Made by a program: the position numbers and the translations under genes. A DNA stretch of 11,112 bases. It comes from Pseudomonadota bacterium. Its GTDB lineage: Bacteria; Pseudomonadota; Alphaproteobacteria; Rhizobiales; Devosiaceae. The stretch spans positions 1 to 11,112 of the forward strand of contig JAEZFJ010000446.1 in NCBI GenBank assembly GCA_023437755.1, in the 5' to 3' direction. Numbering within the stretch: position 1 is the first letter of the stretch; each line of letters starts with the position of its first letter. The notes beneath the pieces were generated by a model that was not told the DNA's origin, searched no databases, and saw nothing but the letters and a program-made list of their open reading frames with translations. Shown here one piece after another: positions 7,224 to 11,112 of this stretch.

Positions 7224-7235
7224 GAGCGCGTGCCC

Positions 7236-8381
7236 ATGTCGCCTGTAACCTATCAGGTCCCGCTGCCTCCCCGCGAAATCCCGCACCAGCCGGGCCCGGT
7301 GGAGCTGGCGGTGGTGGTGCCCACCTTCAACGAGCGCGGTAATCTCGAGGAGCTCTACCAGCGCGTGGCCGTCGCCCTCGACGGTATCGGCTGGGAGATG
7401 CTGGTGGTCGACGACAACAGCCCCGACGGCACCGCCGCACTCGTCTGGGAGCTCGGGCACCGCTGGCACAATTTCCGCTGCATCAAGCGCGTCGGGCGGC
7501 GGGGCCTCTCCTCGGCCGTGATCGAGGGCATGCTGGCGACCAACGCACCCTATGTGGCGGTGATCGACGGGGACCTGCAGCACGACGAGGCGGCGCTGCC
7601 GCAACTGCTGGCCAAGGTGAAGGCGGGCGCGGACATTGCGGTGGGCACGCGCTATTCCGCCGAGGGCTCGACCGGTGAAGGCTTCTCGGCCATCCGCGCC
7701 TGGGGCAGCCGAACGGCGACCAGGCTGTCGTCCCTTGTTGCCGGGCAGCAATTGAGCGATCCGATGAGCGGGTTCTTCGCGGCGCGCCGCGACCTGATCC
7801 TCGATGTGGCCCCGCACCTGTCGAGCGAGGGCTTCAAGATCCTGCTCGACCTCGTCATCACGGCCGCGCGCCGCGGCACACCGCCGGCGGTGGCGGAGGT
7901 GCCCTATACCTTCCGGCCGCGCCATGCGGGTGAAAGCAAGATGAGCCCGCTGGTGGCGCTGCAGTTCGGCGGGTTGTGGCTGTCCAAGCTCTCCGGCGGG
8001 GTGTTGCCGACCAGCTTCCTCCTGTTCTCGCTGGTGGGCTTTTCCGGCATCGCGGTGCACCTGACGACGCTGTGGCTGTTCGTCGATGTGCTGAAGACCG
8101 AGTTCATCCTGGCGCAGCTGGTGGCGACGGTTGTCGCGATGACCTGGAACTTCTTTCTCAACAACGTGCTGACCTATGCCGACCGGAAGCTCCGCGGCTG
8201 GAAGGTGCTGCGCGGGCTGTTGGCCTTCTATGCCGCCTGTTCGATCGGCGCGTTGGCCAATGTGTCGGTGGCGGCGATGATCTACCAGTACGAGCAGGTG
8301 CCGCTGCTGGCGGGCCTGGCGGGGGCGCTGATGAGTTCGGTGTTCAACTACTCGGTGACGCGCGTCTTCACTTGGCGCTGA
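7236..8381 (+). CDS. DPM1-like polyprenyl-phosphate glycosyltransferase (GT2) fused to GtrA-like membrane domain
   Basis: This gene encodes 381 residues in two parts. Residues 20-245 are a GT2 domain of the dolichyl-phosphate-mannose synthase type. It has VPTFNERGN (28-36), VVDDNSPDGT (57-66), DGDLQHDE with the DxD at 111-113, GTRY, DPMSGFFA and PYTFRPRHAGESKM. From about residue 259 a GtrA-like domain with four hydrophobic helices follows (starting SFLLFSLVGFSGIAVHL and including TWNFFLNNVLTYADRK), ending VFNYSVTRVFTWR. Such fusions are thought to charge a polyprenyl phosphate with one hexose (mannose or glucose) and help it to the periplasmic side. The start is ATG 7236 because TAGGAG lies nine bases upstream; a GTG at 7230 would be only three bases from it. 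The gene follows opgC by 12 bases, tying it to glucan synthesis. The likely user of its product is the GT-C enzyme at 1207-2367. Confidence 0.9.
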   Translation: MSPVTYQVPLPPREIPHQPGPVELAVVVPTFNERGNLEELYQRVAVALDGIGWEMLVVDDNSPDGTAALVWELGHRWHNFRCIKRVGRRGLSSAVIEGMLATNAPYVAVIDGDLQHDEAALPQLLAKVKAGADIAVGTRYSAEGSTGEGFSAIRAWGSRTATRLSSLVAGQQLSDPMSGFFAARRDLILDVAPHLSSEGFKILLDLVITAARRGTPPAVAEVPYTFRPRHAGESKMSPLVALQFGGLWLSKLSGGVLPTSFLLFSLVGFSGIAVHLTTLWLFVDVLKTEFILAQLVATVVAMTWNFFLNNVLTYADRKLRGWKVLRGLLAFYAACSIGALANVSVAAMIYQYEQVPLLAGLAGALMSSVFNYSVTRVFTWR

Positions 8382-8397
8382 GCGCAACCGCTCCGGG

Positions 8398-8419
8398 CTG
8401 GCGGGTGTTTACCCGCCAG
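8398..8419 (+). promoter_or_regulatory. Perfect 9-bp stem-loop between the DPM-GtrA gene and the DUF2188-like gene
   Basis: CTGGCGGGT and ACCCGCCAG pair without mismatch around a GTTT loop. No run of T follows, so it is not a classical intrinsic terminator. It ends four bases before the AGGAG ribosome site of the next gene. It could stabilise the upstream message, act as a weak or Rho-assisted terminator, or be a protein-binding inverted repeat. Confidence 0.5.
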
Positions 8420-8433
8420 ACAAGGAGCAAGCC

Positions 8434-8724
8434 ATGACCCGTGTGATCTACGACGTCGTCGAACATGATGGCGGCTTCGCCTACAAGGTGGGCGACGTGT
8501 TCTCGGAGACCTTCCCCACGCACCAGGCGGCGCTGGATGCCGCGGTCGCGGCGGCCGACCGCCAGCAGCAGACCGGCGAAACCGAGGCGATCCGCTACCA
8601 GACCGCCGACGGCAAGTGGCACGACGAACTCGCCAGCGGCGAAGACCGGCCGGAGACCGAGGTCGACGACGAGCTGGTGGAGCCAAGCGAAAACGGCGAG
8701 CGGCGCGAGACGCAGCTGCCGTAG
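8434..8724 (+). CDS. Small acidic DUF2188-like protein
   Basis: This gene encodes 96 residues. The first two thirds follow the DUF2188 pattern: a strand with YDVVEHDGGFAYKVGDV, then FPTHQAALDAAVAAADRQQQ as an Ala-rich helix, then a second strand IRYQTADGKWH. The tail from about 67 is strongly acidic and looks disordered (GEDRPETEVDDELVEPSENGE). There is no signal peptide or membrane segment, so it is cytoplasmic. An AGGAG six bases before the ATG makes the start secure. The family is common in soil proteobacteria and its function is unknown. It lies 52 bases downstream of the DPM-GtrA gene, behind a hairpin, so it may or may not belong to the OPG operon. It converges on the UvrA-like gene with seven bases between the stop codons. 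Family assignment is from pattern memory. Confidence 0.75.
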   Translation: MTRVIYDVVEHDGGFAYKVGDVFSETFPTHQAALDAAVAAADRQQQTGETEAIRYQTADGKWHDELASGEDRPETEVDDELVEPSENGERRETQLP

Positions 8725-8735
8725 GAACGTCCTAC
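8721..8735. other. Small palindrome holding both convergent stop codons
   Basis: GTAGGA-ACG-TCCTAC is a perfect 6-bp inverted repeat with a 3-base centre. The TAG of the DUF2188-like gene lies in the left arm and the stop of the opposite UvrA-like gene in the right arm. It may act as a weak two-way end structure, or the symmetry may simply come from two TAG stops facing each other. Confidence 0.3.
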
Positions 8736-10989
8736 CGCCCTGCCAACGCCTGGCCGGTCAGTGAGTGCGTTGCCTCTGCCAGCGCCGCCGGCACACCTTC
8801 GAACTGGACGGCCCCGCCTTCGTGGCCAGCGCCCGGGCCGAGGTCGATGACCCAATCGGCGCGGGAGATGACATCGAGATTGTGCTCGATGACCACGACG
8901 GTGGAACCGGCATCGACCAGGCGGTCGAAAAGGCCGATCAGGGTGTCGACGTCGTTCATGTGGAGGCCGGTGGTGGGCCGTCGAGGACGTAGATGTTGCC
9001 CTGCTTGCCGAGCTCTGCGGCGAGCTTCAGCCGCTGGCGCTCGCCGCCCGAGAGGGTCGAGAGCGGCTGCCCGAGGGTGAGGTAGCCGAGGCCGACATCG
9101 ACGAGGCCGGTGAGAATGCGGGCGATGGCGGGTTCGGTGAAGAACTTGGCCGCGTCCTCGACGCTCATGTCGTAGACGTCGGCGATGGACCTGCCGCGCA
9201 ACTGGTGTTCGAGCACTTCGGGCAGGAAGCGCTTGCCTTCGCAGGTCTCGCAGGTGGTGACCATCGGATCGAGATGGGCGAGGTCGGTGTAGATCACGCC
9301 AAGGCCATTGCAGTCCGGGCAGGCACCCTTGGAATTGGCGGAGAACAGGGAGGCCTCGACACCGTTGGCCTTGGCGAAGGCCTTGCGGACGCCATCTAGA
9401 ATTCCGGTATAGGTGGCGGTGTTGGAGCGACGGGAGCCGCGGGCGAGGTTCTGGTCGATGATGACGGTGTCGGGATATGCGGCCGGCAGACACCCCTGGA
9501 TCAGGGACGACTTGCCAGAACCGGCGACGCCGGTAACCACCGTCAGCACACCTTGCGGGATGCTGACGGACACGTCCTTGAGATTGTTGAGCCGGCCGTG
9601 CTCGATGCGGAGGTCGCCCGTCTTCGTGCGGACGTCCGTCTTTATCGGCTGGTGGCGGGTGATGTGGTTGCCGGTGAGGGTGCCAGAGGTCAGCAGGCCC
9701 TGGTAGTCGCCCTGATAGACGATCTCGCCACCCTTGGAGCCGGCGAGCGGGCCCATGTCGACGACATGGTCGGCGATGCGGATCATGTCGGGCTTGTGCT
9801 CGACGATCAGCACGGTGTTGCCCTTGTCTCGCAGTTGCTGCATCAGCCCGGCAAGCCGGCCGACATCGTGCGGATGAAGGCCGACAGAGGGTTCGTCGAA
9901 GACATAGGTGATGTCGGTCAGCGATGAGCCGAGGTGGCGCACCATCTTGACCCGCTGCGAATCGCCGCCGGAGAGGGTGGCACTCTCGCGATCAAGGCTG
10001 AGATAGCCGAGCCCGATGGTGACGAGATTGTCGAGCCGCGCTCCCAGCGCATCCACCATCGGCTTGACCTCGCGGGCATCGATGGTGCGGACGAAGCGGG
10101 CAAGGTCGGAGACCTGCATGGCCGACAGCGCGGCGATGTTCCTGCCAGCGACATGGCTGTTGAGAGCAGCGGCGTTGAGACGCGTGCCACCGCAGGCCCG
10201 GCAGGTTTGCCGGGTGAAGATGCGGTCGTATTCGAGCCGGACATGCGGCTGCAGCGAATCCGGATCCTTGGCGCCGAGGCCCTTCTTGAGTTTGGCGACG
10301 ACGCCTTCATAGGTGAGGCCGATCTTGCCCACCTTGATCTTGCGACCATCATCGAGGTGGAGGAGGTTGTGCCGTTCTTCCTCGCCATACTTCTCGACCG
10401 GCTTGTCCATGTCGAACAGGCCGGAGTTCCTGAAGATCTCCCACCACCAGGAATCGACGGCGAAGTCCTTGGGCAGCAGCGCACCGCCATTGAGGGATCT
10501 GCTCTCGTCGATCACTGCCGCCATGTTCATGGCCGCAACCTGGCCGATGCCCTCGCAGTCGGGGCACATGCCGCGCGGGTCGTTGTAGCTGTAGAGCCCG
10601 GGCGGGCCGAGCCGGGGGGCCGCCAGCCGCGAAAACAGCACCCGCAGCATCTGCGCCGTGTCGGTGACGGTGGCGACGGTTGAGCGGGAGTTGCCCCCGA
10701 GCCGCTGCTGGTCGACGATGATGGCAGCCGAGATGTTTTCCAGAAGGTCGCCGTCGGGCTGGCCGTAATGGGGCATGAACTGCTGCACGAACGCCGGATA
10801 GGTCTCGTTGATCAGTCGCTGCGATTCCGCCGCAATGGTGCCGAAGACGAGGGACGACTTGCCGGAGCCGGATACCCCGGTGAACACCGTGATCCGACGC
10901 TTCGGGATGTCGAGCGAGACATTCTTGAGGTTGTTCTCGCGTGCGCCGCGAATAGTGATCGATCCGTACGCGCTGTCTTCGGCCGCCAT
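8732..10989 (-). pseudogene. UvrA2/DrrC-like twin ABC ATPase, interrupted by a one-base frameshift
   Basis: With one base restored this gene encodes 752 residues, about 200 short of canonical UvrA. Right after the first Walker A (GVSGSGKSS, 38-46) it passes to RSTVATVTD without room for the UvrB-binding domain, which marks UvrA2/DrrC-type paralogues tied to DNA damage or drug tolerance rather than standard excision repair. NBD1 has CPDCEG (142-147), CRACGG (263-268), signature LSGGDSQR (Asp where Glu is usual) and FDEPSVGLHPHD. NBD2 has GVAGSGKSS (487-495), CPDC (557-560), CETCEG (580-585) and LSGGERQR. The frame breaks after VLD (residue 670), where a base is missing between 8978 and 8979. 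The unrepaired frame ends at 8956; the other frame continues PTTGLHMND and IEHNLD to a stop at 8732. Start ATG 10989 follows GGAGGAGG. It is either a recent inactivation or an assembly error. Confidence 0.85.
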
Positions 10990-11051
10990 GACGCCTCCTC
11001 CGTGCCTGGTTTAATGATGACGGGCGGCCGTGCCAGATTTCGACAGCAGCC

Positions 11052-11112
11052 TCAGCCGGCCGCCTGCTTCACCAGCGCTGCGATGCGTTTTTCCTCTGCA
11101 TCGGTGATCTTC
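11052..11112 (-). CDS. 3' end of an unidentified gene (runs off right edge)
   Basis: Nineteen codons and a TGA on the minus strand read KITDAEEKRIAALVKQAAG, a charged helix-like C-terminus. This is too little to name a family. The composition and reading direction suit a real gene lying 62 bases upstream of the UvrA-like gene on the same strand, possibly in one transcript. Other frames are also open over so short a span, so the call is tentative. Confidence 0.4.
   Translation of the reverse strand, partial: KITDAEEKRIAALVKQAAG

Noticed and set aside
7230..7235. GTG 7230 as start of the GT2-GtrA gene
   Set aside because: It lies only three bases from the GGAG ribosome site; the ATG at 7236 has proper nine-base spacing.
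2530..8387. Very long open frames antisense to opgG, opgH, opgC and the GT2-GtrA gene (up to about 680 codons)
   Set aside because: They mirror the strongly GC-biased third positions of the real genes. Their translations are low-complexity, rich in Arg, His, Gln and Pro, and show no family motif or ribosome site.
8398..8430. Rho-independent terminator at the end of the OPG operon
   Set aside because: The stem is strong, but the following bases are ACAAGGAG, with no T-run.
1..11112. CRISPR arrays, tRNA or rRNA genes, insertion sequences, phage or toxin-antitoxin genes
   Set aside because: No regularly spaced repeats, cloverleaf-like segments, transposase motifs or compositional islands were seen; coding density is high throughout with no gap above about 120 bases.

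Overview
The window reads as GC-rich, densely packed chromosomal DNA from an alphaproteobacterium, probably a Hyphomicrobiales/Devosia-like or Rhodobacterales-like organism. This is an inference. It rests on the codon usage, a PAS protein of an alphaproteobacterial type, a perfect match to the alphaproteobacterial sigma-EcfG promoter, and an opgG-(small gene)-opgH-opgC order like the opgGIHC operon described in Rhodobacter sphaeroides. I see no tRNA, rRNA, CRISPR, insertion sequence or phage signal.

Left part, minus strand (1-2367). From right to left there is a GT-C membrane glycosyltransferase of the PIG-V/Gpi18 mannosyltransferase type. An 8-nt overlap and a TTG start couple it to a 212-residue protein with one membrane segment and a periplasmic part of no family I recognise. 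Next comes the 5' portion of a tandem-PAS sensor protein that runs off the left edge, preceded by GGAAC-N17-CGTT, a textbook sigma-EcfG (general stress response) promoter.

Centre, plus strand (2485-8724). This is an osmoregulated periplasmic glucan (OPG) operon. Its genes are a Tat-exported OpgG/OpgD-family (GH186) protein, a 45-codon gene, the OpgH beta-1,2-glucan synthase, the OpgC succinyltransferase, and a DPM1-like GT2 synthase fused to a GtrA-type membrane domain. Junctions are tight (ATGA overlap, 23-nt gap, 14-nt overlap, 12-nt gap). The 45-residue peptide resembles the 'MPxQSL' segment that precedes the first membrane helix in full-length OpgH proteins, and the OpgH here starts just at that helix, so OpgH appears split in two. 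After a perfect 9-bp hairpin comes a small DUF2188-like acidic protein.

Right part, minus strand (8732-11112). A UvrA2/DrrC-like twin-ABC ATPase is broken by a one-base deletion exactly at the Walker B glutamate codon of its second ATPase domain. At the right edge is the last 19 codons of an unidentified gene.

Working model (inference). OpgH makes the glucan backbone, OpgG/D processes it and OpgC succinylates it. The DPM-GtrA fusion would make and flip a polyprenyl-phosphate sugar, which the divergent PIG-V-like GT-C enzyme could use in the periplasm. Together they would form a candidate extra decoration system for OPGs or for another envelope polymer.
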